NCBI RefSeq assembly: GCF_027484545.1
Contig: NZ_JAIXST010000203.1
Coordinates: 1-49,506, forward strand
Reading direction: 5' to 3'
DNA from: Runella sp.
GTDB taxonomy: Bacteria; Bacteroidota; Bacteroidia; Cytophagales; Spirosomataceae
DNA length: 49,506 bases
The notes beneath the pieces were generated by a model. It saw only the letters and a list, made by a program, of their open reading frames with translations, searched no databases and was not told the origin of the DNA. Shown here one piece after another: positions 8,090 to 16,875 of the stretch. The stretch's first letter is position 1. Each line of letters begins with the position of its first letter. The position numbers and the translations under genes were made by a program.

Positions 8090-9157
8090 TTAAATAAATT
8101 GATTTCCTAACAGCTTGGCATCAGCCACAAAGTCTCTTACTTTCTGTTCTTCTTCTATTTTACAAATCATCAACACGCCGTCGTTTTCGGCAATGATATA
8201 TCCTTCCAGCCCCTGTACTACAACCAGTTTATCTTTGGGAGTTTTGATAATACACTGATTAGTACCGTATAACAGTAGTTTGCCTTCGGTTACGTTTTGT
8301 TGTTCGTCTTTTTCAGATACATCATACAGCGACTTCCACGTACCCAAATCTGACCAACCCAAATCGCTCAATACCACATATACATTATGGGCTTTTTCCA
8401 TGATTCCAAAGTCAATGGAAATGTTTTTACAAAGCATGTATGCTTTTTCAATGAATTCTTTTTCCTGCTCGGTGTAATAATCATTTTCTCCAGCCTCAAA
8501 AACTTCAGCCACTTCCGGAAGGTATTCAGCAAACGCCTTTTTAATAGCCTGTACACTCCACACAAAAATACCTGCATTCCACACAAAATCACCGCTTTCT
8601 AAAAACTTAACCGCGATTTCCAACTGTGGTTTTTCGGTAAACGTTTTTACTTTTTGGGTCAACCCTTCTTCCGCCAAAAATTGAATATAACCATAACCGG
8701 TATCCGGCCGGGTAGGTTGAATTCCAAGGGTCAACAGAATATCATCGTTTTGAGCGGCAGTCAGTGCGATACTTATTTTTTCACGAAAAACATCTTCCTT
8801 TAAAATAATGTGATCGGCCGGAGCTACTACCACATTCGCTTTGGGGTCACGATTCGCAATCTTATAACAGGCATAAGCAATGCAGGGCGCCGTATTACGT
8901 CGGTTTGGTTCCAACAGGATTTGGTCATCGCTCAGAAAAGGGAGTTGTTGTTTTACTAAATCGTAATACTCCGTACTGGTAACAATATAGATATTTTCTA
9001 ATGGACAAACTCCTTCGAAGCGGCTTGCTGTTTGCTGAAGGAGCGATTGTCCCGTACCCAATACATCGTGAAATTGTTTGGGATTATTGTTGCGACTAAA
9101 GGGCCAAAACCGAGTTCCGACTCCACCCGCCATGATGACTACATAGGTGTGATTCAT
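8090..9157 (-). CDS. manC: Mannose-1-phosphate guanylyltransferase
   Basis: The enzyme makes GDP-mannose from mannose-1-phosphate and GTP for glycan and O-antigen synthesis. The 355 residues begin MNHTYVVIMAGGVGTRFWP, which contains the nucleotide-binding GG-x-GTRFWP signature, followed by PKQF. Further motifs are VVVAPADHII, FTEKP and FVWNAGIFVW. The C-terminal part has the hexapeptide-like region KLLLYGTNQC...DKLVVVQGLEGYII. It lacks the isomerase cupin of the long bifunctional type, so it is the single-domain form. The start ATG (9157) overlaps the stop of the upstream DUF3089 gene by 4 nt (ATGA), showing translational coupling. A longer frame reaching 9241 is only overlap with that gene. 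Confidence 0.95.
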   Translation of the reverse strand: MNHTYVVIMAGGVGTRFWPFSRNNNPKQFHDVLGTGQSLLQQTASRFEGVCPLENIYIVTSTEYYDLVKQQLPFLSDDQILLEPNRRNTAPCIAYACYKIANRDPKANVVVAPADHIILKEDVFREKISIALTAAQNDDILLTLGIQPTRPDTGYGYIQFLAEEGLTQKVKTFTEKPQLEIAVKFLESGDFVWNAGIFVWSVQAIKKAFAEYLPEVAEVFEAGENDYYTEQEKEFIEKAYMLCKNISIDFGIMEKAHNVYVVLSDLGWSDLGTWKSLYDVSEKDEQQNVTEGKLLLYGTNQCIIKTPKDKLVVVQGLEGYIIAENDGVLMICKIEEEQKVRDFVADAKLLGNQFI

Positions 9158-10218
9158 TGCTTTTTCAGAAAACTTTCTACGCGCAAAGCTACGTTTTCTC
9201 TGATGCTCTGCCAAAAAAGGTTGATGTCGGCCGTATGCCATACTTTGGTTTTAAGAAAAATCCGTCCTCTAACATACGGTTTATTAATCCACAAAAGTCC
9301 CTTATGTACCTGAGCATCAGCCAATTGAGGATGAAAAGTATATTTCAGTCCAACTCCTCCCTTATTTAGTTTCTTTGAAGCGTACTCTTCATTCAAAACC
9401 CATGTCAGGGGATTGGTACACACACTCGTTTGAAAATTGTTGGTTTGGTATTTTTCAGGAAAAAAGCCTTTTTGATAGGTGCGCCAAGCCGCAAACCCGC
9501 CTGTTTCGTCGGGTGTCTGAGCAGGTTTTATTTGTTGAAATTCGTTAGGCTGAGTTGGAATGTCGGTTATATCACCTACCAAATACGCAAATATCAACTG
9601 TTGTTGTAATGGTTTTCCATCAAAAAACTCTTTGAGAAGGCGCTTGGCATGATGAGTGCCCTGACTGTGCCCAGCAATGACAATAGGCCGACCCTGATTA
9701 TAGTGACTAAGGTAATGTTGAAAAGCGGCTTTTACATCCAAATAAGCCAAATCCAGCGCTTTTTGCCGGTCTTCCTGATTGCGGGTTACAAAAGAATAAT
9801 AATGTGCCTGCCGATAACGGGGCGCATACACTCGGCAGGAACCGTTGAAAACAGACGCCTGATTCAAAATGGTTGATTCATCTACTCGACGATTCAGCTC
9901 AGCATCGTTGACATCAGCATTCCATTCAAAAGTCCCTTCTGCCGGGCGATTCGTATAGATGGTAGGATGTACAAAAAAAACGTCGGCTTTAGCCGTAGCC
10001 TGTTCATCTTTCAAATCATCTGCTTTATGAGGTATATTATCAGCAGCGTCTTTTTTGGTGGGCAAGGCAGCCCAGTTATCAAGATTTTCATACTCTGGAG
10101 CAGTTGGAATTTTTCCAAAACCGTACGAATTCTGCAATATGACTTGGGCTGTACAAACAGTCACAGCTCCTAAAATCAGTCCAATAACTCCTAAGAGTCG
10201 AAATTTTAATTTATTCAT
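9154..10218 (-). CDS. DUF3089 alpha/beta-hydrolase-like exported protein
   Basis: The 354-residue protein has a signal peptide ending ...VTVCTAQ. It matches the DUF3089 family of predicted lipases/esterases: ADVFFVHPTIYT near residue 80, CRVYAPRYRQAHYYSF near 130, and the nucleophile elbow IAGHSQGT near 185. The nucleophile would be the Ser in GHSQG. A conserved C-terminal region contains VCTNPLTW. Substrate is unknown. It is translationally coupled to manC downstream (ATGA overlap), an odd partner that may point to a role in cell-surface glycan or glycolipid handling. It diverges from the large TonB-dependent receptor gene, with 141 nt between the starts. Confidence 0.88.
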   Translation of the reverse strand: MNKLKFRLLGVIGLILGAVTVCTAQVILQNSYGFGKIPTAPEYENLDNWAALPTKKDAADNIPHKADDLKDEQATAKADVFFVHPTIYTNRPAEGTFEWNADVNDAELNRRVDESTILNQASVFNGSCRVYAPRYRQAHYYSFVTRNQEDRQKALDLAYLDVKAAFQHYLSHYNQGRPIVIAGHSQGTHHAKRLLKEFFDGKPLQQQLIFAYLVGDITDIPTQPNEFQQIKPAQTPDETGGFAAWRTYQKGFFPEKYQTNNFQTSVCTNPLTWVLNEEYASKKLNKGGVGLKYTFHPQLADAQVHKGLLWINKPYVRGRIFLKTKVWHTADINLFWQSIRENVALRVESFLKKQ

Positions 10219-10255
10219 TTTGGATTTTTCAAATAATTATGCGTGCATAACACCT

Positions 10256-10263
10256 TATTTTTG
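10256..10263 (+). promoter_or_regulatory. Possible -7 promoter box of the TonB-dependent receptor gene
   Basis: TATTTTTG (TAnnTTTG) lies in the divergent intergenic region, about 97 nt before the receptor ATG. No TTTG is seen at the usual distance upstream, so the call is weak. The surrounding region is AT-rich. Confidence 0.3.
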
Positions 10264-10359
10264 TAATTATAAAAAGTATAAATTGTAAATTATCTTTAAA
10301 AGAGCGAAATTTACGCAGTAAATTTATCAACAAGTGAAATCAAAACCAACCTAAAACTT

Positions 10360-13300
10360 ATGAGTAAAGCATTACATAGAGCCGTATTTTACCTAACGGC
10401 GTGGTTAGTCAGTACAGGTGCGTTACTGGCTCAAACCAAAATTTCGGGTAATATCACCGATGCCACCACGCGCGAAGGCTTGGTGGGAATAAGTGTTCAG
10501 GTACAAGGAAAAGTAATCGGTACTATCACTGATTCAAAAGGAAACTTCTCTTTGACTACCAACACACCTACGCCATTTACGTTGGTCGTGACCTCAATAG
10601 GATACGAAACCCAAGAAATAAAAATAGAAGGCAATCGCACTGACATTAAAATTGTCATGAAAGAGCAAGCATTGATGGGGCAAGAAGTAGTCGTGTCTGC
10701 TTCGCGGGTAGAAGAAGGTGTATTACAATCGCCCGTTACGGTAGAGAAAATGGACATTCGTGCGATTCGTGAAACACCTGCTGCATCGTTTTACGATGGA
10801 TTGGCCAACTTGAAGGGAATTGACATGGCGACTCAAAGTTTGTTGTTCAAATCCATCAACATGCGCGGATTTGGCTCAACGGGAAACCCACGTACCGTAC
10901 AAATGATTGACGGAATGGACAACTCGGCCCCAGGCTTGAACTTCCCGATTGATAACATCGTGGGTATGCCCGAATTGGATGTTGAAAGCGTTGAGATTTT
11001 GCCAGGTGCTGCTTCTGCACTTTATGGTCCCAACGCCATAAACGGTTTGGTATTGATGAATAGCAAAAGCCCTTTCTTGTACCAAGGCTTGAGCGCAGCA
11101 GTAAAAACAGGGGTAATGTCGGCCAATAACCGCACCGAAGCCACTACACCTTTTGGTGATTTTTCTATTCGCTATGCCAAAGCATTCAACAACAAATTTG
11201 CTTTCAAAATCAACTTAGGCTATATCCAAGCTAAAGATTGGCAGTCGAGTAACTACACCAATTTGAACGTAGGTGGCAATGCAGACCCTTTGAGGGGGGC
11301 AGGAACTGATACTGATTTTGATGGCACAAACATCTATGGTGACGAAGTACAGGCCAACATGAGGACAGTAGCCAATGGCCTTATCGCCGCAGGACGCTTG
11401 CCTTCGGCAGCATTGGCACTTATTCCAAATACCGACGTGAGCCGCACGGGTATTGTGGAAAATGGGTTGGTAGATAATAACGTAAAAAGTTTCAAGTTTA
11501 ATGGTGCATTACACTACCGCATTAACGATAAAGTAGAAGCAGTAGCGCAAGTAAACTACGGCTATGGTACAACACTCTACACAGGTACTGGCAAATACTC
11601 ATTGCGTGGTTTCAATTTGACCCAAGCCAAATTAGAACTACGTGGCGATAATTTTACTTTGCGGGCATACACCACACAAGAGCGTTCGGGTGATTCATAC
11701 ACTGCTGGTTTGACGGCATTAGGCATGTTGAACGATGTCAAACCTCATGCTACTTGGCTTGGTGAGTATGTAGGTGGATATGCACAAGCAAGAGGCGCAG
11801 GTGTAGCCGAAGCGCAAGCGCACTTATTGGCACGTCAAAATGCCGACAAAGGAATGCCTGCCGTAGGTTCAGACGCTTATAATACTTTGTTGGATAAGTG
11901 GAGAAATACACCCATTACAAAAGGTGGCGGTACCTTCTTAGATAAGACCAATCTTTACCATGCAGAAGGTGTTTACAACTTCAAAAACCAAGTTAAATTC
12001 ATGGACCTGTTGGTTGGCGGAAACATCCGTCAGTATCAACTTCGGTCGGAGGGTACGTTGTTTGCAGATCAAAAAGATGGTAGAAATGGCACCATTCCAA
12101 TCAATGAGTATGGCGCTTTTGCACAGGCGGCCAAATCGCTGTTTAACAACCACTTGAAACTATCGGCTTCTATTCGTTATGATAAAAACCAAAATTTTGA
12201 AGGCCAATTCTCACCACGTCTTTCTGCCGTAACAACTTTTGGTCAGCAAAACATCCGCCTTTCTTATCAAACAGGCTTCCGTATTCCTACTACCCAAAAC
12301 CAGTACATTGACCTACAAACACCTGGTGGTACTTTGATTGGAGGTTTGCCAGAGTTTGACAGCCGCTATAAATTGTCAACAGGGGTGTTGCGTCAAACCT
12401 TAGTAGATTTCTCTATCAATCCAACCAAATACATTACGCCACAAGTCCTTGCCCAAGCCCAAGCGTATGCAACTGCGGCCGTTACGGCGCAATTGCCCGC
12501 CATTCAGGCAGGTGTACTTGCCGCAGTAACGGCGCAAGTAACGGCGGGAGTAACAGCACAAGTAAATGCGGCTGTGGCTGCTGGGCAAATTCCTGCGGCA
12601 CAAGCTGCTGCTGCTATTCAAGCAGGAGTAGCTCAACAGCTGGCCTTACCTGCAACTCAGTCAGCTATTGCGTCAAACGTTCAAGCCACGGTGGTTCAGC
12701 AAGTAACGGCCGTAACAACCCAAGTCGCTCCTGCTTATGGGTTGGCGGCTTTACCTAAGTACAAGGCCAAAGCACTGACACCCGAGCGCGTAAAATCCAT
12801 TGAGATTGGTTACAAAGGCCTGGTTGGCAAGAAATTACTTATAGATGCCTCTTACTACCATAGCACTTACAAAAACTTCATCGGCGGCGTGTCAGTGGTA
12901 GTTCCATTAGTTGCTGGAGGCCCTGGCTTGCCTATTGAGTCTGGCTTGGGGAGTGCCTCTACGCGCGCTGGCTATTCGCGCCCTGCCAATAGCGACCAAG
13001 ACATCGTAGTAACTGGTTTTTCTATTGCACTTAACTACTCGTTACCAAAGAACTTTTTCATAGGTGGTAACTTTGCGAACAACACCTTACAAAACTTTAC
13101 ACCAACTCCTGAATTAGAGACTTCTGGATTCAATACACCTACCAACCGTTACAATGTTAATTTTGGTAAGCGCATTAGTTCAGGAAATAAAATTGGATTC
13201 AACATTGCCCTCAAACAGCAAGATGCATTCTTGTGGGAGTCAAACTTTGTGGTACCTACTACTGCGGGGGTTTCTCTTTTCTCCAATACTCAGGTTCCAG

Positions 13301-13473
13301 CTATCACAAACTTAGATGCACAGGTGAGCTACAAAATGTCAAGCCTGAAATCTATTTTGAAAGTGGGAGGTACCAATCTATTTGGTAAACCTTACTTCCA
13401 AGCTTACGGAAGCCCATCAATCGGCTCAATGTATTATGTTTCATTGACGTTTGATGAATTGTTGAACAAATAA
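10360..13473 (+). CDS. TonB-dependent receptor with Ala/Gln/Val-rich insert
   Basis: This outer-membrane beta-barrel takes up an unknown substrate with energy from TonB. The 1037 residues contain, in order, a signal peptide (ends ...GALLAQ), a CarboxypepD_reg-like domain (TKISGNITDATTREGLVGIS, residues 25-110) and a plug domain with a short ASRVEEGVLQSPVTVEKM start, MRGFG, VQMIDGMD and VEILPGAASALYGPNAINGLV. The barrel follows and ends in a C-terminal aromatic strand (MYYVSLTFDELLNK). Between residues about 690 and 800, just before ALTPERVKSIEIGYKG, lies a low-complexity stretch of repeated QA/TA/AAV units, predicted helical and unlike a barrel strand. It probably forms an extracellular loop. 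No SusD partner follows, so it is not a standard SusCD pair. A strong terminator ends the unit. Confidence 0.93.
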   Translation: MSKALHRAVFYLTAWLVSTGALLAQTKISGNITDATTREGLVGISVQVQGKVIGTITDSKGNFSLTTNTPTPFTLVVTSIGYETQEIKIEGNRTDIKIVMKEQALMGQEVVVSASRVEEGVLQSPVTVEKMDIRAIRETPAASFYDGLANLKGIDMATQSLLFKSINMRGFGSTGNPRTVQMIDGMDNSAPGLNFPIDNIVGMPELDVESVEILPGAASALYGPNAINGLVLMNSKSPFLYQGLSAAVKTGVMSANNRTEATTPFGDFSIRYAKAFNNKFAFKINLGYIQAKDWQSSNYTNLNVGGNADPLRGAGTDTDFDGTNIYGDEVQANMRTVANGLIAAGRLPSAALALIPNTDVSRTGIVENGLVDNNVKSFKFNGALHYRINDKVEAVAQVNYGYGTTLYTGTGKYSLRGFNLTQAKLELRGDNFTLRAYTTQERSGDSYTAGLTALGMLNDVKPHATWLGEYVGGYAQARGAGVAEAQAHLLARQNADKGMPAVGSDAYNTLLDKWRNTPITKGGGTFLDKTNLYHAEGVYNFKNQVKFMDLLVGGNIRQYQLRSEGTLFADQKDGRNGTIPINEYGAFAQAAKSLFNNHLKLSASIRYDKNQNFEGQFSPRLSAVTTFGQQNIRLSYQTGFRIPTTQNQYIDLQTPGGTLIGGLPEFDSRYKLSTGVLRQTLVDFSINPTKYITPQVLAQAQAYATAAVTAQLPAIQAGVLAAVTAQVTAGVTAQVNAAVAAGQIPAAQAAAAIQAGVAQQLALPATQSAIASNVQATVVQQVTAVTTQVAPAYGLAALPKYKAKALTPERVKSIEIGYKGLVGKKLLIDASYYHSTYKNFIGGVSVVVPLVAGGPGLPIESGLGSASTRAGYSRPANSDQDIVVTGFSIALNYSLPKNFFIGGNFANNTLQNFTPTPELETSGFNTPTNRYNVNFGKRISSGNKIGFNIALKQQDAFLWESNFVVPTTAGVSLFSNTQVPAITNLDAQVSYKMSSLKSILKVGGTNLFGKPYFQAYGSPSIGSMYYVSLTFDELLNK

Positions 13474-13487
13474 ATCTTCAAGTTTAT

Positions 13488-13522
13488 ACACAAAAAGGCG
13501 CCGAGTGGGCGCCTTTTTGTGT
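13488..13522. terminator. Strong bidirectional terminator
   Basis: A perfect 15-bp stem joins ACACAAAAAGGCGCC (13488-13502) and GGCGCCTTTTTGTGT (13508-13522) with a five-base loop. It lies between the receptor gene (+) and the beta-helix gene (-), which converge. A/T tracts on both arms allow it to work in both directions. Confidence 0.92.
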
Positions 13523-13582
13523 TTGTGGGGTTTCATACTTTCCAAGTTTTAAAAACTTAGAAAGTATTCGTCTCATATAGCA

Positions 13583-15139
13583 TCAGTTACTTCCACCCGT
13601 CCCTTTGGTGCCGATGGCAGTCATTAACGGCGGAACAGTAAGTGCAGTGCCATTATTCGTTTGGTCGGCTCCAATGTCCAATTTTACTCCTCTGGCACCG
13701 CCATCGTAATCTTTTTCTACCAAACTCCCCAAGGCTTTTCCCGCTCCAATACAAGGGCTACCCGTGGCAAGGTGATATTGCGCATCCAATTTGGGATCGG
13801 CGTTGGTGCTCGCAGCGTCGAGTTTGGATTGGGTCTTCCAATTGGCAAACCCGTCAAATTCTGTATAGTCATCGTCTGTTTTGTCAATTCGGAACGTAAG
13901 CGTTCCGGATTTAAAGTAAAAATTATTACTAACATCATTCGTACCTTCGGGTATACCCCGCAAACGGGCCATCTTTCCTTTAGCAGAAGTTGTTTGGACA
14001 AAAATATTGTTGGAAATTTTCAGGTCTTTGCATTTGGGATATTTATCTCCGGTAGGCGTTCCATAAATTTCCCCTCGGGCAATCATCAAGGCTGCACTTG
14101 CCTCCTGTGCTACGTTAATGAGCGTGTTGTTATACACTTGAGCATTGAGCGCCGCATAAAGACCAATACCTTCCCATTTGGTATTGACGACAATGTTGTT
14201 GCGAATAATGATGTTGATGCTTTCAAAATAAGTTGGATTGGTAGTCGTATTGAACCATTCAGCATCGGTATCCAAATAACCAGCCACCAAGCCGCCTTCC
14301 CCGCAATTCATAATAAGATTTTGTTCAAAAATACAGTCCTTGGCCCCTCCTTTGGCGTACAAAGCGTTGGTGGCAATGTCATGAAAATAACAGTTTCGAA
14401 CAATCATCCTATCCGCATTTACATTATCAATTCCTTCCGCATTTTGGGTGCTTACATTTGCCGGACCAACGCCGGATTTATAAATCTCACAGTTCAGCAC
14501 CTGAATGTCTTTACAGCCAGGCGTAATTTTTATGCAATCGCGACCGGTATCGTGGATCTTACAATTCAGGATTTTTACATTTGAAATTCCTTTTTTCTTA
14601 TCGTAAGGTACTTTACGATCATCATCCCAATCACTTTCAAACTTGATACCGTAGTAGTAGCCTCCCACTATTTCCAAGTCTTGGAGGGTTATGTTTTCGG
14701 TACCCGGTTCGCGAAACCAAATACAGCTCGTTACATCTTCTACGTTGGTAACGGCCTTAATGATGGCCCACTCACCCGGATAGGAGCGTAAGATGATATT
14801 GGAAGTGCGAAACTTTATTTCTTTGCTTTCGTACGTACCTCCTCGCAAGATAATTTCGAGTCCTTTCACAGGGTCAGCTGCATCGGCCGCTTTTTGAATG
14901 GTTTTAAAAGGCTTACTTTCACTTCCGTCGTTAGAATCGCTACCGTTGGGAGAAACGTACGCCTTTCCACTGATAGTTTGTCCGCCATTATTTCCCGGAT
15001 CGCTGCAACCCGGCGGCTCCTGCGGACAGCCACAGGCGGTAGGGTCAGCGTCGCACTCGTCGGTTTCGACGGTTGGTTTTTTACATCCTTCTGTAACCAG
15101 AAATAGGGTAGTTAGGGCAACAAATAATTGCTTTTTCAT
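13583..15139 (-). CDS. Exported right-handed parallel beta-helix lipoprotein
   Basis: The 518-residue product starts at MKKQLFVALTTLFLVTEGC (ATG 15139). A longer frame to 15193 is rejected because it hides the signal peptide. The Cys after EGC is probably the lipidated residue. A Cys/Pro-rich linker follows (ADPTACGCPQEPPGCSDPG). Next comes the DUF1565/pectate-lyase-type opening AYVSPNGSDSNDGSESKPFKTIQKAADAA. Repeated rungs then follow (ILRGGTY, ITLQDLEIVGG, VKILNCKIHDTG, IQVLNCEIYKSG, MIVRNCYFHDIA, IIIRNNIVVNT, AQVYNNTLINVA, LKISNNIFVQT), typical of carbohydrate-active beta-helix proteins. The end carries the common closing DIGAD. The substrate is probably a polysaccharide, but no catalytic residues can be assigned. 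Confidence 0.88.
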   Translation of the reverse strand: MKKQLFVALTTLFLVTEGCKKPTVETDECDADPTACGCPQEPPGCSDPGNNGGQTISGKAYVSPNGSDSNDGSESKPFKTIQKAADAADPVKGLEIILRGGTYESKEIKFRTSNIILRSYPGEWAIIKAVTNVEDVTSCIWFREPGTENITLQDLEIVGGYYYGIKFESDWDDDRKVPYDKKKGISNVKILNCKIHDTGRDCIKITPGCKDIQVLNCEIYKSGVGPANVSTQNAEGIDNVNADRMIVRNCYFHDIATNALYAKGGAKDCIFEQNLIMNCGEGGLVAGYLDTDAEWFNTTTNPTYFESINIIIRNNIVVNTKWEGIGLYAALNAQVYNNTLINVAQEASAALMIARGEIYGTPTGDKYPKCKDLKISNNIFVQTTSAKGKMARLRGIPEGTNDVSNNFYFKSGTLTFRIDKTDDDYTEFDGFANWKTQSKLDAASTNADPKLDAQYHLATGSPCIGAGKALGSLVEKDYDGGARGVKLDIGADQTNNGTALTVPPLMTAIGTKGTGGSN

Positions 15140-15204
15140 GGTTTTGATTTTAAAAATAGTGACTAAAACAGGCTGTTTTTCTGAAAGAGGCAATAAGAAT
15201 CACT

Positions 15205-15223
15205 AATGAGGTTTTTCCTCATT
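15205..15223. terminator. Short hairpin after the 154-residue protein gene
   Basis: AATGAGG and CCTCATT form a 7-bp stem around a TTTTT loop. It lies 30 nt past the stop of the minus-strand gene at 15253. There is no clear U tract on the minus strand, so it may be a weak terminator or a processing site. Confidence 0.4.
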
Positions 15224-15252
15224 TTGACATGACTCTGAAGTAAGATTACTAT

Positions 15253-15717
15253 TTAGATTTTTGTGTAAACGATGGTCATGGATTTGCTTTTACCACCCGG
15301 ATTCAATGTCTTGGGATTGGTCGAATAATCAAAAAACCAAATCATCATATTTCCTTTGAAGTCCACCTGATAGGTAGCCGTCGGTATTTTTGAAGAGGTA
15401 ACGATGAGTTTGTTACCCGTCATGGTGCATTTACCATCGCCGTTCATGGATTCAAGTGTCTTTTTCAAGGCTCCGCACTCATCAGGCACGTTGGTCACAA
15501 TACTCCCGTCAGCTTTGAAAGTGTACGTGATGTTTTTAGCACAGGGCATGGCCTTCAGCATCGAAGCATTGTCGTCGGAGGCAGTGCCGTTGATATCCAC
15601 GGAAGTCATAGCTGTGCGTTTCCATGTACCCGTCACGCTGCTCGGAAGTTGGGCAAAAACACTATTATTGATTTGCCACCCCATTAAGAATAATAAGAAA
15701 ATACCAGCGTTTTTCAT
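15253..15717 (-). CDS. Small exported lipocalin-like protein
   Basis: The 154-residue product starts at MKNAGIFLLFLMGW (ATG 15717), with a signal peptide ending near SVFAQ. The mature part has the pattern of Bacteroidota lipocalin-like proteins: an opening VTGTWKRT, then YTFKADGSIVTN, CTMTGNKLIVT and YQVDFKGNMMIWFF, meaning a string of beta-strands. Three Cys residues (in MPCAKN, DECGAL, KCTM) could form a disulfide. It is the last gene of a four-gene run of small exported proteins on this strand. Function unknown. Confidence 0.75.
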   Translation of the reverse strand: MKNAGIFLLFLMGWQINNSVFAQLPSSVTGTWKRTAMTSVDINGTASDDNASMLKAMPCAKNITYTFKADGSIVTNVPDECGALKKTLESMNGDGKCTMTGNKLIVTSSKIPTATYQVDFKGNMMIWFFDYSTNPKTLNPGGKSKSMTIVYTKI

Positions 15718-15748
15718 TGTTTTCAATTGTTTGAAATTAGATACATTT

Positions 15749-16357
15749 TTATTCCTTTTGGCGAATAAGAGTGGCAATGACCTTTTTATCAAAGCGAGGA
15801 TCTGCACTGCTCCAAAACGAGGAGCCATCAGCCTTGTGATAACTAAAACTAAGGGTTAGCTGAAGCTCATTAGTTTGCCAAACACCATTTTTTGCTTCAC
15901 CCAACGTAAAATTTGGTAAAATTCTTTTCTTTTCGTCTTTAGGCCGAAAATTGAAATGCAGGCGGTGAAAATCCTCTTCTTCAACGGCTCCATAAATTTC
16001 GTATTCTTCCTTTCCCAACTTACCAGTTACGGCGGCAAAGCCATCAAACCCGCGCTTTTCACTTCGAGAACCCAAGCCACTCCGCCGCCGCGAACGCCTG
16101 CTTGCTTTTTCTGACCTTTCTTCGTCGGTCGTGGGCTCCACGATTTCGAGTTCAATGGTTTTTGATATTCCATCAGGGTCTTGAATAGTGCCTTGCCATT
16201 TACCCACGAGCAATGATGCGTTTTCGTCACGGCTATACGCCCAAGGTCGGTCTTTGAGGTCGGTATAGTAGCTATAATAGTATTTGCACTCATACACGCC
16301 CCAACTTAGCGCTGCCAAAACACCCAAAAAAAGCAATAATTTTATCCCCTGTGTCAT
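15749..16357 (-). CDS. Small membrane-anchored protein with lipocalin-like domain
   Basis: I start at the ATG at 16357 (MTQGIKLLLFLGVLAALSWG), 7 nt after the upstream stop. The 202-residue product has one N-terminal hydrophobic segment with no clear cleavage site, so it is probably anchored. An extracytoplasmic domain opens with LLVGKWQGTI, like the lipocalin-type start of its neighbours, and is rich in beta-strand pattern. Around residues 85-105 there is a strongly basic Arg/Ser stretch (SRRSRRRSG) next to an acidic TTDEERSE segment, unlike the rest of the protein. Family not recognised. Confidence 0.65.
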   Translation of the reverse strand: MTQGIKLLLFLGVLAALSWGVYECKYYYSYYTDLKDRPWAYSRDENASLLVGKWQGTIQDPDGISKTIELEIVEPTTDEERSEKASRRSRRRSGLGSRSEKRGFDGFAAVTGKLGKEEYEIYGAVEEEDFHRLHFNFRPKDEKKRILPNFTLGEAKNGVWQTNELQLTLSFSYHKADGSSFWSSADPRFDKKVIATLIRQKE

Positions 16358-16364
16358 TGGTTCT

Positions 16365-16871
16365 TTACAATTTATGATAGGTGTAAATAAGCGTATTTTT
16401 TTTATACGGGCTAATTTTGGTGGCATCTACCCTTAGGGACATTATTTTTGCCTCGGACGATGTCTCAATAAAATAGGTCAAGTCACCACTTTGACCCAGC
16501 GTTTGGGCCAGGTTTTTTTCTTCCGCTCCAATAATTTTCAATTCCCCCTTATCAATATTTTGACCGCTCAACCGTTCAACTTTTAATTCCCAACGCACTT
16601 CACGACTTTTTCCACCCTCCGTGGCTACCAATCTTCCATCGCTGAAAAATTCCCAGATAATAATCGTTCCTTTGGATTTCAGCTCTGTTCCAGTAGCAAT
16701 TTCCGAACCGTCCTGTTTCACTATTTCGTAAACAAAACGTATTGCCTCCCACTTGCCAATCAGCGACTGGAAATTGTCGGGTGTTGGATTTTCGGTTTTT
16801 GAGCTGCATCCTGCACCCATGTTTAGGAATAAAATACTCAACAGCACTGCGTAAGGAAATAGTTTTTTCAT
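16365..16871 (-). CDS. Small lipoprotein, lipocalin-like, paralogue of its upstream neighbour
   Basis: The 168-residue product starts MKKLFPYAVLLSILFLNMGAGC; the lipobox Cys is residue 22. The mature part begins with a Pro-rich spacer, then LIGKWEAIRFVYEI, IIIWEFFSDGRLVATEGG and REVRWELKVE, a lipocalin-like strand pattern. The signal peptide (LFLNMGAGCSSK) closely matches that of the upstream gene (FILNSGAGCSDK), and both have the L-x-G-x-W opening and FxxDG turn, so the two are probably old tandem duplicates. The start is 4 nt after the upstream stop, so they share an operon. Confidence 0.75.
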   Translation of the reverse strand: MKKLFPYAVLLSILFLNMGAGCSSKTENPTPDNFQSLIGKWEAIRFVYEIVKQDGSEIATGTELKSKGTIIIWEFFSDGRLVATEGGKSREVRWELKVERLSGQNIDKGELKIIGAEEKNLAQTLGQSGDLTYFIETSSEAKIMSLRVDATKISPYKKNTLIYTYHKL

Positions 16872-16875
16872 GGCC

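Noticed and set aside
10360-13473. Considered as SusC of a SusCD polysaccharide locus
   Set aside because: No SusD-like gene follows; the next gene converges from the other strand behind a strong terminator.
13661-14584. 307-codon open frame on the plus strand
   Set aside because: It lies wholly opposite the beta-helix gene, has no family features and reads as the complement of the repeated rungs; the minus-strand protein has signal peptide and repeat structure.
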